Positions 15,748-23,763 of a stretch of DNA of 24,905 bases are shown here, piece after piece (within the stretch, counting starts at the first letter, position 1; every line of letters starts with the position of its first letter). The notes below the pieces were generated by a model, which ran no database searches, was not told where the DNA came from, and saw nothing but the letters and a program-made list of their open reading frames with translations. Origin of the DNA: Desulfurellales bacterium (lineage in GTDB: Bacteria > Campylobacterota_A > Desulfurellia > Desulfurellales > Hippeaceae); NCBI GenBank assembly GCA_027064405.1, contig JAMOPP010000202.1, positions 1 to 24,905 of the forward strand. Direction: 5' to 3'. The translations under genes and the position numbers were made by a program.

Positions 15748-16008
15748 ATGGTGATTGTTGAAGTTAAATTAAAACCTAATGCAAAAAAGAGTGAAATTTT
15801 AGGTTTTAAGGAAAATATACTACTTGTTTCGGTAAAGGAACAGCCTATAGAAGGTAAAGCAAATGCGTCTCTTATCAAATTGCTGTCAAAGAAGTTAAAG
15901 ATAGCAAAAAGTTGCATAAAGTTTAAGAGCGGAGAAAAATCAAAGACAAAAAAGCTTGTCATTGATTGTATTGAAAAAGAGACTTTTACAAAGATGCTTG
16001 GGGGTTAG
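15748..16008 (+). CDS. DUF167 / YggU family protein
   Basis: This 86-residue protein matches the DUF167 (YggU) family, small alpha/beta proteins of unknown biochemical role. Diagnostic features are the early VEVKLKPNAKKSEILG segment (about 4-19), the KEQPIEGKANASLIKLLSKKL motif (about 30-50) and the later GEKSKTKKLVI (about 62-72), where the family usually has G-x-x-S-R-x-K. Its first two codons are ATG GTG; the ATG at 15748 sits seven bases after AGGTGG. It is the first gene of the forward operon, 3 bases before fmdB. Function is not established. Confidence 0.88.
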   Translation: MVIVEVKLKPNAKKSEILGFKENILLVSVKEQPIEGKANASLIKLLSKKLKIAKSCIKFKSGEKSKTKKLVIDCIEKETFTKMLGG

Positions 16009-16011
16009 TGT

Positions 16012-16263
16012 ATGCCTATCTATGAATACATATGTGGATTTTGTTCTCATAAATTTCAACTTTTGCAAAAAATGTCAGATGCACCTCCTGAGGTTTGTCC
16101 AAATTGCGGCAAAAAAGGTAATATAAAAAAACTTATTTCGCCCACATCCTTTAAGTTGAAAGGTAGCGGGTGGTATGTGACTGACTACGCTAACAGTAAA
16201 TCTCAAAGTATGTCCTCATCAAAACCGGCAAGCAATAAGAACAATAATGTTAAGAAACAGTAA
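16012..16263 (+). CDS. FmdB-family zinc-ribbon protein
   Basis: The 83-residue protein begins MPIYEYICGFC, the standard opening of the FmdB/CxxC_CXXC_SSSS family. The zinc ribbon uses Cys8, Cys11, Cys29 and Cys32 (ICGFC and VCPNCG). A middle segment (SPTSFKLKGSGWYVTDY) is also typical. The last 20 or so residues are a low-complexity tail rich in Ser, Lys and Asn. FmdB was proposed as a regulator of formamidase in Methylophilus, but most members are uncharacterised. It starts 3 bases after the DUF167 gene, with a GGGGG ribosome site inside that gene. Confidence 0.88.
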   Translation: MPIYEYICGFCSHKFQLLQKMSDAPPEVCPNCGKKGNIKKLISPTSFKLKGSGWYVTDYANSKSQSMSSSKPASNKNNNVKKQ

Positions 16264-16278
16264 TCAATGGGAGGAAAA

Positions 16279-16698
16279 ATGAAAGAAAGAACGCTATCCA
16301 TAATTAAACCGGATTGTGTAGCGGCAAAAAACGCCGGCAAGGTGATAGATCTTTTGGAGGCAAACGGATTTTCAATTATCGGGATGAAAAAAATCAAGCT
16401 GACAAAAGAACAGGCTGAAGGATTTTATATAGTTCACAAAGAAAGACCGTTTTACGGTTCTTTGACCGGCTTTATGTCTGAAGGAGCGGTTATTGTAATG
16501 GTCTTAGAAAAAGAAAATGCAATTAACGACTATAGGGAACTTATGGGAGCTACAAATTCCAAAGAGGCTAAACCCGGAACAATAAGAGCATTATACGGCA
16601 CGGATATAGAAAGAAATGCAGTTCACGGTTCAGACTCAAAAGAGTCTGCCGACTATGAGATAGGATATTTTTTTAACGCATTAGAATTATTGCAATAA
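16279..16698 (+). CDS. ndk: Nucleoside diphosphate kinase
   Basis: Ndk transfers the gamma phosphate between nucleoside triphosphates and diphosphates through a phosphohistidine. The 139-residue product starting at the ATG at 16279 begins MKERTLSIIKPDCV, as expected for the family. KERPFYGSLTGFMSEG and LMGATNSKEAKPGTIRALYG are conserved, and the phosphorylated His116 stands in RNAVHGSDS. The frame extends to an ATG at 16267, but that has no ribosome site; GGGAGG (16269-16274) is correctly placed for 16279. A perfect 16-base palindrome overlaps the stop codon. Confidence 0.97.
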   Translation: MKERTLSIIKPDCVAAKNAGKVIDLLEANGFSIIGMKKIKLTKEQAEGFYIVHKERPFYGSLTGFMSEGAVIVMVLEKENAINDYRELMGATNSKEAKPGTIRALYGTDIERNAVHGSDSKESADYEIGYFFNALELLQ

Positions 16699-16700
16699 TT
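16685..16700. repeat. Perfect 16-bp palindrome at the ndk 3' end
   Basis: AATTATTGCAATAATT reads the same on both strands and covers the ndk stop codon, 20 bases before the rpmF start. No T-run or GC-rich stem makes it a terminator. A symmetric site here could bind a dimeric regulator of rpmF-plsX-fab, but in such AT-rich DNA it may be chance. Confidence 0.4.
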
Positions 16701-16720
16701 AAATAAAGAAGGAGTTTAAA

Positions 16721-16900
16721 ATGGCACAGCCTAAAAGAAAATCAAGTCATTCAAGAGCGGCAAAAAGAGCTACTCATAAGAAGTTAAAAGGTGTAGCACT
16801 TTCCAAATGCCCTAACTGCGGAGAATTCAAACTTCCTCACAGGGTATGCCCTTCATGTGGATATTATAAGGATCAAGAAATCATCTCCGTAGAGGATTAA
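16721..16900 (+). CDS. rpmF: 50S ribosomal protein bL32, zinc-binding form
   Basis: This 59-residue protein was found by translating the gap between ndk and plsX. It begins MAQPKRKSSHSRAAKRATHKK, the characteristic basic N-terminus of bL32. It then has CPNCGEFKLPHRVCPSCGYY, whose four cysteines (two CxxC pairs) form the zinc ribbon of the C+ type. The ATG at 16721 follows AAGGAG at good spacing. The stop at 16898-16900 is directly followed by the GTG start of plsX. The rpmF-plsX-fab order is widespread in bacteria and links ribosome and membrane synthesis. Confidence 0.97.
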   Translation: MAQPKRKSSHSRAAKRATHKKLKGVALSKCPNCGEFKLPHRVCPSCGYYKDQEIISVED

Positions 16901-17929
16901 GTGGCTTATAAAATTGCCGTCGATGTATACGGAGGCGACAAAGCCCCTGATACTGTAATATCCGGGGCTTTGAATTCTATACAGGAAAGTGACGCTGACA
17001 TTGTATTTGTGGGCAAAGAAAAAGAGATTGTAGAGAAGCTCAAGATGTACGAATTTGACAAAAAAAGAGTTAGCATAGTCAATGCCGAGGAAACTGTCAG
17101 TATGTTCGAAAAACCGAGTCTTGCTTTAAGAAAAAAAGATTCATCAATGTCAGTTGGCATTAAATTGGTAAAAAATAAAAATGCAAATGCCTTTGTGACA
17201 GCCGGCAATTCCGGGGCTGCAATGGCAATTTCGATGTTTGATTTCGGTCGTATCAAAGGAGTAACAAGACCTGCAATAGCAACGCTTCTTCCCACACTTA
17301 ACGGAAGCGTTCTTCTATTGGATGCAGGAGCAAATGTTGACTGCAAACCTTACAATTTACTTGAATTTGCCATTATGGGCGCCATATATGTCAAATATAT
17401 GGTAGGCATAAAAAAGCCTAAGATTGGATTGTTAAGTAATGGCAGTGAACCCGGGAAAGGCAATAAACTTGTAATAGAAAGCTACGATCTTTTTTCAAGA
17501 AGTTCGTTAAACTTCATAGGCAATATAGAGGGCGACGATATATACACAGGAAAAGCCGATGTTGTTGTATGCGACGGTTTTGTCGGAAATGTTGTCTTGA
17601 AAACATCAGAATCCCTCCCTGAGGTTATAGCAAATTTTTTAAAAAGCGAAATTAAAAAAAGCTTGTGGTACAAAATAGGGTTTCTTCTTGCAAAGCCTGC
17701 ATTCAGACTGCTTGCAAGAAAGGTTGATTATGCTGAGTTTGGAGGAGCACCTCTTCTTGGCGTAAACGGAAATTGTGTAATAGGTCATGGTCGAAGCAAT
17801 GCAAAAGCCATTAAAAATGCAATATTGAAAGCGGTAAAATTTTCACAACTAAACATAAACGACAAGATTGAAAAAGCCGTTGCAAATTGCATAGTATTAC
17901 AAAAGTGTAAAAAGGCGGTGGAATTTTGA
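16901..17929 (+). CDS. plsX: Phosphate acyltransferase PlsX
   Basis: PlsX converts acyl-ACP to acyl-phosphate for glycerol-3-phosphate acylation by PlsY, linking fatty-acid synthesis to phospholipids; it is a peripheral membrane enzyme. The 342-residue protein has normal length. Visible motifs are VDVYGGDKAPD (8-18), ALRKKDSSMSVG, TAGNSGAAMA, LLDAGANVDCKPYNLLEFAIMG, LLSNGSEPGKGN, VCDGFVGNVVLKTSE and APLLGVNG. The first motif usually reads DAMGGD; here VY replaces AM. The start is GTG, immediately after the rpmF stop, with GAGG inside the end of rpmF as ribosome site. The 3' end overlaps fabH by 4 bases. Confidence 0.96.
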   Translation: MAYKIAVDVYGGDKAPDTVISGALNSIQESDADIVFVGKEKEIVEKLKMYEFDKKRVSIVNAEETVSMFEKPSLALRKKDSSMSVGIKLVKNKNANAFVTAGNSGAAMAISMFDFGRIKGVTRPAIATLLPTLNGSVLLLDAGANVDCKPYNLLEFAIMGAIYVKYMVGIKKPKIGLLSNGSEPGKGNKLVIESYDLFSRSSLNFIGNIEGDDIYTGKADVVVCDGFVGNVVLKTSESLPEVIANFLKSEIKKSLWYKIGFLLAKPAFRLLARKVDYAEFGGAPLLGVNGNCVIGHGRSNAKAIKNAILKAVKFSQLNINDKIEKAVANCIVLQKCKKAVEF

Positions 17930-18903
17930 ATGCTAAAATAGTAGCTACCGGTTCATACTTACCAAAGAAAATTCTCACAAATAAAGATATGGAAAAAATA
18001 GTAGACACCACAGATGAATGGATATTACAAAGAACGGGCATTAAAGAAAGACATATTGCAGAAGAAGAAGCAACGTCAGATTTAGCGTATGAAGCATCTC
18101 TTGATGCTCTAAGAAATACAAATATAACTCCCAATGAAATAGAATTAATCATTGTTGCAACTGTTACACCTGACAAACCGCTTCCTGCAACGGCATTGTT
18201 TGTGCAAGAAAAGCTCGGCGCAGACAAGGCTTTTGCTTTTGATATAAATGCAGCCTGTAGCGGTTTTATGTATGCTTTATCCATAGCTAATGCCTACATA
18301 AAATCCGGTGCAGTAAAAAATGCGCTTGTAATAGGTGCTGAAGAGTTAACCAAAATAACTGATTACAAAGACAGGGGAACTTGTATAATATTTGGTGATG
18401 GAGCTGCATGCGTTTTACTTGAATCCACAGAAGATGAAGATGAGGGAATCCTTGACATTAGACTTCATTCAGATGGACATTATACGGATTTAATGCAAGT
18501 TCCTGCAATGGGCAGTGTTGAACCGTGTTCCAAGGAAGCTATAGACAACAGAGATATTTATATAAAGATGAAGGGCAACGAAACATTTAAACTGGCTGTA
18601 AGACATATTATAGGTGTCAGTAAAGAATCGTTAAAACAAAAAAATATGGATTTTAAAGATATAGACTTAATGGTATCACACCAAGCTAATAAGAGAATTA
18701 TAGATCTTGTTGCAAAAAAAGCCGGAATAAGTCCGGAAAAAACAGTAGTAACAATAGATAGACACGCGAATACCGCTGCAGCTTCAATACCCCTCGCATT
18801 AGACTGGTCTGTAAAAAACAAAAAGGTAAAAAAAGGAGATACTATTTTGCTTAATAGTTTTGGTGCGAGTCTTACATGGTCTGCAGCTGTAATTAAATGG
18901 TAA
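17926..18903 (+). CDS. fabH: 3-oxoacyl-ACP synthase III (FabH)
   Basis: FabH starts fatty-acid synthesis by condensing an acyl-CoA primer with malonyl-ACP. The 325-residue protein carries the Cys-His-Asn triad: Cys111 (INAACSGFMYAL), His252 (MVSHQANKRI) and Asn282 (RHANTAAASIPLAL). GDGAACVLLE and NSFGASLTWSAAVIKW are also typical. The start is a TTG at 17926 that overlaps the plsX stop (TTGA), preceded by a GGCGGTGG ribosome site, so translation is probably coupled. The nearby ATG at 17930 is out of frame. Primer preference (acetyl or branched-chain) cannot be read from the sequence. Confidence 0.96.
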   Translation: MNAKIVATGSYLPKKILTNKDMEKIVDTTDEWILQRTGIKERHIAEEEATSDLAYEASLDALRNTNITPNEIELIIVATVTPDKPLPATALFVQEKLGADKAFAFDINAACSGFMYALSIANAYIKSGAVKNALVIGAEELTKITDYKDRGTCIIFGDGAACVLLESTEDEDEGILDIRLHSDGHYTDLMQVPAMGSVEPCSKEAIDNRDIYIKMKGNETFKLAVRHIIGVSKESLKQKNMDFKDIDLMVSHQANKRIIDLVAKKAGISPEKTVVTIDRHANTAAASIPLALDWSVKNKKVKKGDTILLNSFGASLTWSAAVIKW

Positions 18904-18912
18904 GGAGATATA

Positions 18913-19860
18913 ATGATTAAAACAAGAATTTGCGATATTTTGGATATTAAATATCCTATTATTCAAGGCGGTATGGCATGGGTAGCAGATGCTGAGCTTG
19001 CAGCTGCCATATCAAATGCGGGAGGACTCGGATTAATTGCCGCTGGTAATGCACCCTCTGACTGGGTCGAAAATGAAATCATAAAAGCAAAAAATATGTC
19101 AGACAAAACAATTGGTGTCAATATAATGCTTTTATCGCCTTTTATTGAAGATGTTATAGACGTTGTAATTAAACACAAGATAAAAGTCATAACAACCGGT
19201 GCGGGCAATCCCGGAAAGTATATGGATAAATTTAAATCCATCGGAGCCAAGGTTATACCTGTTGTTCCATCTGTAGCATTGGCAAAAAGGATGGAAAGTA
19301 TAGGCGTAGATGCAGTGATTGCAGAAGGTATGGAATCAGGTGGACATATAGGAGAACTTACGACCATGGCTTTAGTGCCACAGGTTGTGGACGCCGTTAC
19401 CATACCTGTTATAGCAGCAGGAGGAATAGCCGACGGTAGAGGTTTAGTAGCATCCCTTGCACTTGGAGCTTCCGGTGTGCAAATGGGTACAAGATTTGTA
19501 ACGGCAGAAGAGTGTACTATAGCTGAAAGCTACAAACAGATTGTCATTAAAGCAAAGGATAGAGATACGGTTATAACAGGAAGAGTAACCGGGCATCCCG
19601 TAAGAATAATAAAAAACAAGCTTGCTCGTGAATTTTTGAAACTCGAAGCAAATGGTGCGACAAAGGAAGAGCTTGAGAAGTTTGGAGAGGGAAGGTTAAG
19701 AATGGCTGCACGAGAAGGCGATGTTGAACACGGAAGTGTTATGGCAGGTCAAATTGCAGGATTAGTAAAGGATATAAAACCGACCAAAAAAATAATAGAA
19801 GATATTATAAATGAAGCAGAAGATACCATAAGAACAATGAATAGGGCAATAGAGGAGTAG
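18913..19860 (+). CDS. fabK: Enoyl-ACP reductase II, FMN-dependent (FabK)
   Basis: FabK reduces the trans-2-enoyl-ACP double bond in the last step of each elongation cycle, using FMN and NAD(P)H. The 315-residue TIM-barrel protein has IIQGGMAWVADAELAAAIS (16-34), GLGLIAAGNAP, GVNIMLLSPF, TTGAGNPGKYM, IAEGMESGGHIGELTTM with the conserved His145, and IAAGGIADGRG followed by GVQMGTRF. This pattern and its place between fabH and fabD distinguish it from the related nitronate monooxygenases. The ATG follows AAGGAGAT. FabK is unrelated in fold to FabI and is typically insensitive to triclosan. No FabI is seen in the window. Confidence 0.94.
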   Translation: MIKTRICDILDIKYPIIQGGMAWVADAELAAAISNAGGLGLIAAGNAPSDWVENEIIKAKNMSDKTIGVNIMLLSPFIEDVIDVVIKHKIKVITTGAGNPGKYMDKFKSIGAKVIPVVPSVALAKRMESIGVDAVIAEGMESGGHIGELTTMALVPQVVDAVTIPVIAAGGIADGRGLVASLALGASGVQMGTRFVTAEECTIAESYKQIVIKAKDRDTVITGRVTGHPVRIIKNKLAREFLKLEANGATKEELEKFGEGRLRMAAREGDVEHGSVMAGQIAGLVKDIKPTKKIIEDIINEAEDTIRTMNRAIEE

Positions 19861-19861
19861 T

Positions 19862-20794
19862 ATGCGTTTTTTAATGTTTACAGGACAGGGCTCTCAGTTT
19901 GTAGGGATGGGCAAGGATTTGTATGATAATTTTGACAGCGTTAAAGATATATTTCAAAGAGCTGACGACTCCTTAGGCTTTAAACTAAGCGATATTATGT
20001 TTAATGCTCCCGAAAGTAGACTAACCCTTACGAAAAATGCACAACCCGCCATATTAACGGTCTCTTATGCCATATATGACCTACTTAAAAAGGAAACCGA
20101 TTTTGATTTTGACATCACGGCAGGACATTCACTTGGGGAATATACGGCTTTGGTTGCTGCAGAATCTTTCTCTTTTGAAGAAGCGGTTTATGCCGTCTAC
20201 AAAAGGGGAGAATTTATGCAAAATGCCGTAAAAGAAGGCGTGGGTGCAATGGCGGCAATTATTACAAAAAAACATAATGCCGTAGAAGAGTTATGTAAAA
20301 ACATATCAAAAGAAAATGACAGCTATTGCAGTATAGCCAACTACAATGCCCAAAATCAAATTATTGTATCAGGATACAAAAAAGGTGTGGATAAAGTATC
20401 AAAAGTGGCGCAAGAGGAATCTCTTGGCAAAACCATACCTTTAAATGTGAGCGCTCCTTTCCATTGCGACCTGATGAAGCCGGTTGAAGAAAAAATGGCA
20501 AATATAATAGATAAAATCACAATCAATAAGCCCAAGAAAGCTATAATAGAAAATGTATACTCTGACGTTATAGAAGATAAAAATAGCATCAAAAAATACT
20601 TAATGGAACAGATAACAAAACCCGTAAGATGGCTTCAAAATATAGAAAAAGCCGTTGAACTGGGGAGTGATGAATTTATCGAGTTAGGACCAAAAAACAT
20701 CCTATCGTCTATGTTAAAAAGAGCATACAGAAAATCAAATATAAATTTCGTTGTTGACTTAAAAAGCTATAATGATTATAAAGGTAAGTTATGA
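19862..20794 (+). CDS. fabD: Malonyl-CoA:ACP transacylase FabD
   Basis: FabD loads malonyl groups from CoA onto ACP. The 310-residue protein has TGQGSQFVGMG (7-17), the active-site serine Ser90 in GHSLGEY, Arg115 (YKRGEFMQ) which holds the malonyl carboxylate, and the catalytic His201 (SAPFHCDLM). The C-terminal part has LMEQITKPVRW and FIELGPKNILSSMLKR, as in the family. It starts one base after the fabK stop and overlaps fabG in an ATGA arrangement, so it is translationally coupled on both sides. Confidence 0.97.
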   Translation: MRFLMFTGQGSQFVGMGKDLYDNFDSVKDIFQRADDSLGFKLSDIMFNAPESRLTLTKNAQPAILTVSYAIYDLLKKETDFDFDITAGHSLGEYTALVAAESFSFEEAVYAVYKRGEFMQNAVKEGVGAMAAIITKKHNAVEELCKNISKENDSYCSIANYNAQNQIIVSGYKKGVDKVSKVAQEESLGKTIPLNVSAPFHCDLMKPVEEKMANIIDKITINKPKKAIIENVYSDVIEDKNSIKKYLMEQITKPVRWLQNIEKAVELGSDEFIELGPKNILSSMLKRAYRKSNINFVVDLKSYNDYKGKL

Positions 20795-21534
20795 AGTACA
20801 AGGGTGAGGTAGCTTTAATTACAGGTTCGTCAAAAGGCATAGGCGCACAGATAGCAAGACAGATTGCAGAAAAAGGTATAAAGGTTATAATTAACTACTC
20901 ATCAAGCGAAGAGAATGCTATAAAATTATCTCAAGAAATAAAAAGAAACGGTGGAGAATGTGAGATAAAACAGTTCGATGTATCAAATTTTAAAGAAACA
21001 AAAGAAGCCGTAGATAGCATTATTGAGAAATATAAAAGAATTGATTACCTGATAAACAACGCCGGTATAACAAAAGACAACCTTATTCTTAAGATGAGTG
21101 AGGAAGAATTTGACAAGGTCATATCGGTTAATTTAAAAGGTGCGTTTAACTGCACAAAACATATTTCAAGATGGATGATTAAGAATAAATTCGGAGTTAT
21201 TATAAACATATCAAGTGTAATAGGTCTAATGGGAAATGCAGGTCAATCAAACTATTCAGCATCAAAATCAGGATTGTTGGGATTCACAAAATCTTTGGCA
21301 AAGGAGTTAGGGTCAAGAAATATAAGGGTAAATGCTATAGCTCCCGGATTTATAGAAACCGATATGACCAACGTTCTCAATATAATACAAAAAAAATCAC
21401 TCATATCATCTTTGGCGATTAAAAGACTTGGAAAACCTGAAGATATTGCAAATCTCGTGGATTTTTTAATAAGTGAAGAAGCGTCATACATTACCGGCGA
21501 AACCATAAACATCAGTGGCGGATTATATATATAA
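20791..21534 (+). CDS. fabG: 3-oxoacyl-ACP reductase FabG
   Basis: FabG is the short-chain dehydrogenase that reduces 3-oxoacyl-ACP with NADPH. The 247-residue protein has the nucleotide-binding TGSSKGIG (11-18), NNAG (89-92), Asn114, Ser142, Tyr155 and Lys159 (SNYSASKSG), and the APGFIETDM segment. The C-terminal SYITGETINISGG is typical. Its start overlaps the fabD stop by 4 bases. Position between fabD and acpP supports FabG over other short-chain dehydrogenases. Confidence 0.96.
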   Translation: MKYKGEVALITGSSKGIGAQIARQIAEKGIKVIINYSSSEENAIKLSQEIKRNGGECEIKQFDVSNFKETKEAVDSIIEKYKRIDYLINNAGITKDNLILKMSEEEFDKVISVNLKGAFNCTKHISRWMIKNKFGVIINISSVIGLMGNAGQSNYSASKSGLLGFTKSLAKELGSRNIRVNAIAPGFIETDMTNVLNIIQKKSLISSLAIKRLGKPEDIANLVDFLISEEASYITGETINISGGLYI

Positions 21535-21557
21535 AAATAAAAGAAAAGGGGGACTAT

Positions 21558-21791
21558 ATGTCAGTAGTTGATGAAGTAAAAGAGATTATCGTAGAACAGT
21601 TGGGAGTTGATGAGGAAGAAGTAAAACCGGAAGCAAAATTTATAGAGGATTTGGGTGCCGATTCTTTGGATACGGTAGAATTAGTTATGGCTATGGAAGA
21701 AAAATTCGGCATAGATATACCTGATTCAGATGCAGAAAAGATTCTGAGTGTCAAAGATGCGGTTGATTATGTAGAATCTCACAAACAATAA
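21558..21791 (+). CDS. acpP: Acyl carrier protein
   Basis: This 77-residue acidic protein carries growing acyl chains on a phosphopantetheine arm attached to Ser36 in the GADSLDTVEL motif. The four-helix pattern and the MAMEEKFGIDIPDSDAEKI recognition helix are canonical. The ATG follows an AAGGGGG ribosome site, one of the strongest in the operon, which fits the need for abundant ACP. It lies 23 bases after fabG and 10 before fabF. Confidence 0.98.
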   Translation: MSVVDEVKEIIVEQLGVDEEEVKPEAKFIEDLGADSLDTVELVMAMEEKFGIDIPDSDAEKILSVKDAVDYVESHKQ

Positions 21792-21801
21792 GGTTGTAAA
21801 T

Positions 21802-23040
21802 ATGTCACGAAGAATAGTTGTCACAGGTTTAGGGGCTGTAACTCCTGTGGGGTTATCCGCTTATGAAAGTTTTGACAATGCTTGTAAAGGTGTAAGCGGA
21901 ATAGATAAAATTACAAGGTTTAATGCGGAGAATTTAAGTGTTCAGATAGCAGGAGAAGTTAAGGGGTTTAATCCCGAACAATACGTTTCAAAAAAAGAAG
22001 TTAAAAAAATGGCTCCCTTCTCCATTTATGCATTGGCAGCAGCACAAGAAGCTATACAGGAATCCGGGCTCAAAATCGAAGAAGAAAATCCCTTCAGAGT
22101 AGGTGTCAGCGTAGGAAGCGGGATAGGCGGACTTTCCACGATAGAAAAATACAACGAGGCTTTTCTTGCAAGAGGCCAAAAAGGTGTCTCTCCGTTCTTC
22201 ATACCTATTGCCGTAATTAATATGGCAGGTGGAAATATAGCTATTAATTTAGGCGTTAAAGGTCCTAACTTCAGTGATGTAACCGCTTGCGCAACAGGAA
22301 GTCACTCAATAGGCCTTGCAGCAAGGGCAATAGCTTACGGGGATGCCGATGTTATGATATGCGGTGGGACAGAATCGACCATTACTCCTTTGGCAATATC
22401 GGGCTTTGCAAATATGAAAGCCTTATCAACAAGAAATGACGAACCTGAAAAAGCGTCAAGACCCTTTGATAGAGACAGAGATGGATTTATTGTAGGCGAA
22501 GGTGCAGGAATCATAATTTTGGAAGAATATGAACACGCCAAAAAAAGAGGAGCCAACATTTTAGCAGAATTTGCAGGATTTGGAATGAGCGATGATGCTT
22601 ACCATATTACAGCTCCTGATCCCAATGGCAGTGGTGCAGAATATGCTATTCAAATGGCACTTAATGACGCTAAACTATCAACTCAAGATATATCCTACAT
22701 CAATGCACACGGCACATCTACCCACTTCAACGACTCAATAGAAACATCTGTTATTAAAAAAGTTTTTGGAGATTATGCCTACAAAATAGCTATAAGTTCA
22801 ACAAAATCCGTAACCGGACATCTTCTTGGTGCAGCCGGGGGCATTGAGGCGGTATTTAGCGTTTTATCTATTAAAAAGGGCGTTATACCTCCTACAATCA
22901 ATTTAGACAATCCTGATGATGACTGCGATCTTTTCTATGTTCCAAATACGGCAATAGAAAAAAATGTCGATGCTGCAATATCAAATTCTTTTGGTTTTGG
23001 CGGTGCAAACGCAGTAGTTGCATTTAAAAAATTTCATTAG
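21802..23040 (+). CDS. fabF: 3-oxoacyl-ACP synthase II (FabF)
   Basis: FabF condenses acyl-ACP with malonyl-ACP in chain elongation. The 412-residue protein has the Cys-His-His triad: Cys163 (VTACATGSHSIG), His303 (NAHGTSTHFND) and His340 (SVTGHLLGAAGG). The N-terminal RRIVVTGLGAVTPVG and the C-terminal NSFGFGGANAVVAFKK are typical. It is the last gene of the fab operon. The stop codon at 23038-23040 forms part of the stem of the operon terminator. In many bacteria rnc follows fabF; it does not here. Confidence 0.98.
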   Translation: MSRRIVVTGLGAVTPVGLSAYESFDNACKGVSGIDKITRFNAENLSVQIAGEVKGFNPEQYVSKKEVKKMAPFSIYALAAAQEAIQESGLKIEEENPFRVGVSVGSGIGGLSTIEKYNEAFLARGQKGVSPFFIPIAVINMAGGNIAINLGVKGPNFSDVTACATGSHSIGLAARAIAYGDADVMICGGTESTITPLAISGFANMKALSTRNDEPEKASRPFDRDRDGFIVGEGAGIIILEEYEHAKKRGANILAEFAGFGMSDDAYHITAPDPNGSGAEYAIQMALNDAKLSTQDISYINAHGTSTHFNDSIETSVIKKVFGDYAYKIAISSTKSVTGHLLGAAGGIEAVFSVLSIKKGVIPPTINLDNPDDDCDLFYVPNTAIEKNVDAAISNSFGFGGANAVVAFKKFH

Positions 23041-23066
23041 GCGCAGTTATTTGCGCCTAATTTTTT
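23037..23066 (+). terminator. Intrinsic terminator of the fab operon, overlapping the fabF stop codon
   Basis: A perfect 9-base-pair stem, TTAGGCGCA (23037-23045) with TGCGCCTAA (23052-23060), has a 6-base loop and is followed directly by six T residues (23061-23066). The stem's 5' arm contains the fabF stop codon. It is the clearest rho-independent terminator in the window. The start codon of the next gene begins two bases after the T run. Confidence 0.9.
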
Positions 23067-23068
23067 CT

Positions 23069-23716
23069 ATGAATTCCACAATTTTTTTTGACTTGGACGG
23101 AACTATTATAGATTCCAAACTTGATATAGCAAACAGCATCAATGCATCTTTTAAGCATTTTAGCCTTAGCCCTTTGCCGAATAAAGAAATTTACAAATTT
23201 GTAGGCAACGGAGTAAGGGATTTAATCGAAGACTGCCTGCTAAAACAAAATAAACTTCAAATATTTTATGAATTCTTAGAGTATTTTCTTGCCTATTACT
23301 ACAATCACATTGTTGACAATACATATGTGTATGAGGGCACAATTCCCGTTCTTGAAAAGCTGAGTAAAAAACACGAATTATTTATAGTGACAAATAAGAG
23401 TACAAATTTTTCTCTCAAAGTAGTAAAAGAATTTAATTTGGAAAAATACTTCACAGACATTGTATGCGGAGACACATTCGAGTTTAAGAAACCGCACCCT
23501 CAACCGATACTCGAACTTATTAAAAAATACGGCATAAAAGACAAAGCAGAGAAACTTTTCATAGGTGATTCCGAAAATGACATTTTATCCGCAAAAGCCG
23601 CAAATATAAAAATTGCTTGGATTTCCTACGGCTTTAGAGATAAAACGATATTAAAAAACAATCCCGTAGATTATATAATAAACCGTCCCGCAGACATTTT
23701 ATCCGTTTTATCTTAA
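23069..23716 (+). CDS. HAD-superfamily hydrolase, phosphoglycolate phosphatase-like
   Basis: The 215-residue protein is a HAD phosphatase with a helical cap of the Gph/PGP type. Motif I is FFDLDGTIIDS with nucleophile Asp8 and Asp10. Motif II is VTNKS (Thr108), motif III is the lysine in KKPHP (140-144), and motif IV is GDSENDI (166-172). Phosphoglycolate is the commonest substrate of close relatives, but pyrophosphate or sugar phosphates are possible. The frame extends upstream to a TTG at 23018 inside fabF; the ATG at 23069 fits the domain start. That ATG has no ribosome site, since only the terminator's T run precedes it. Expression may rely on read-through from fabF. Confidence 0.87.
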   Translation: MNSTIFFDLDGTIIDSKLDIANSINASFKHFSLSPLPNKEIYKFVGNGVRDLIEDCLLKQNKLQIFYEFLEYFLAYYYNHIVDNTYVYEGTIPVLEKLSKKHELFIVTNKSTNFSLKVVKEFNLEKYFTDIVCGDTFEFKKPHPQPILELIKKYGIKDKAEKLFIGDSENDILSAKAANIKIAWISYGFRDKTILKNNPVDYIINRPADILSVLS

Positions 23717-23763
23717 TACTACCTATAAGATACTGCGATTCATTGTCAAGAGATATAATTTTT

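Noticed and set aside
15708..15962. Open frame of 84 codons on the minus strand opposite the DUF167 gene.
   Set aside because: No recognisable motif, antisense to a conserved family gene; one of many shadow frames.
16631..16648. Perfect 7-bp hairpin (CAGACTC, loop AAAA, GAGTCTG) inside ndk.
   Set aside because: It encodes the conserved GSDSKES segment after the active-site histidine and has no T run; likely a coding coincidence.
23018..23068. Extension of the HAD reading frame upstream to a TTG within fabF.
   Set aside because: The extra 17 residues precede the normal HAD motif I start, overlap fabF and the terminator stem, and have no ribosome site; kept only as an alternative in the HAD entry.
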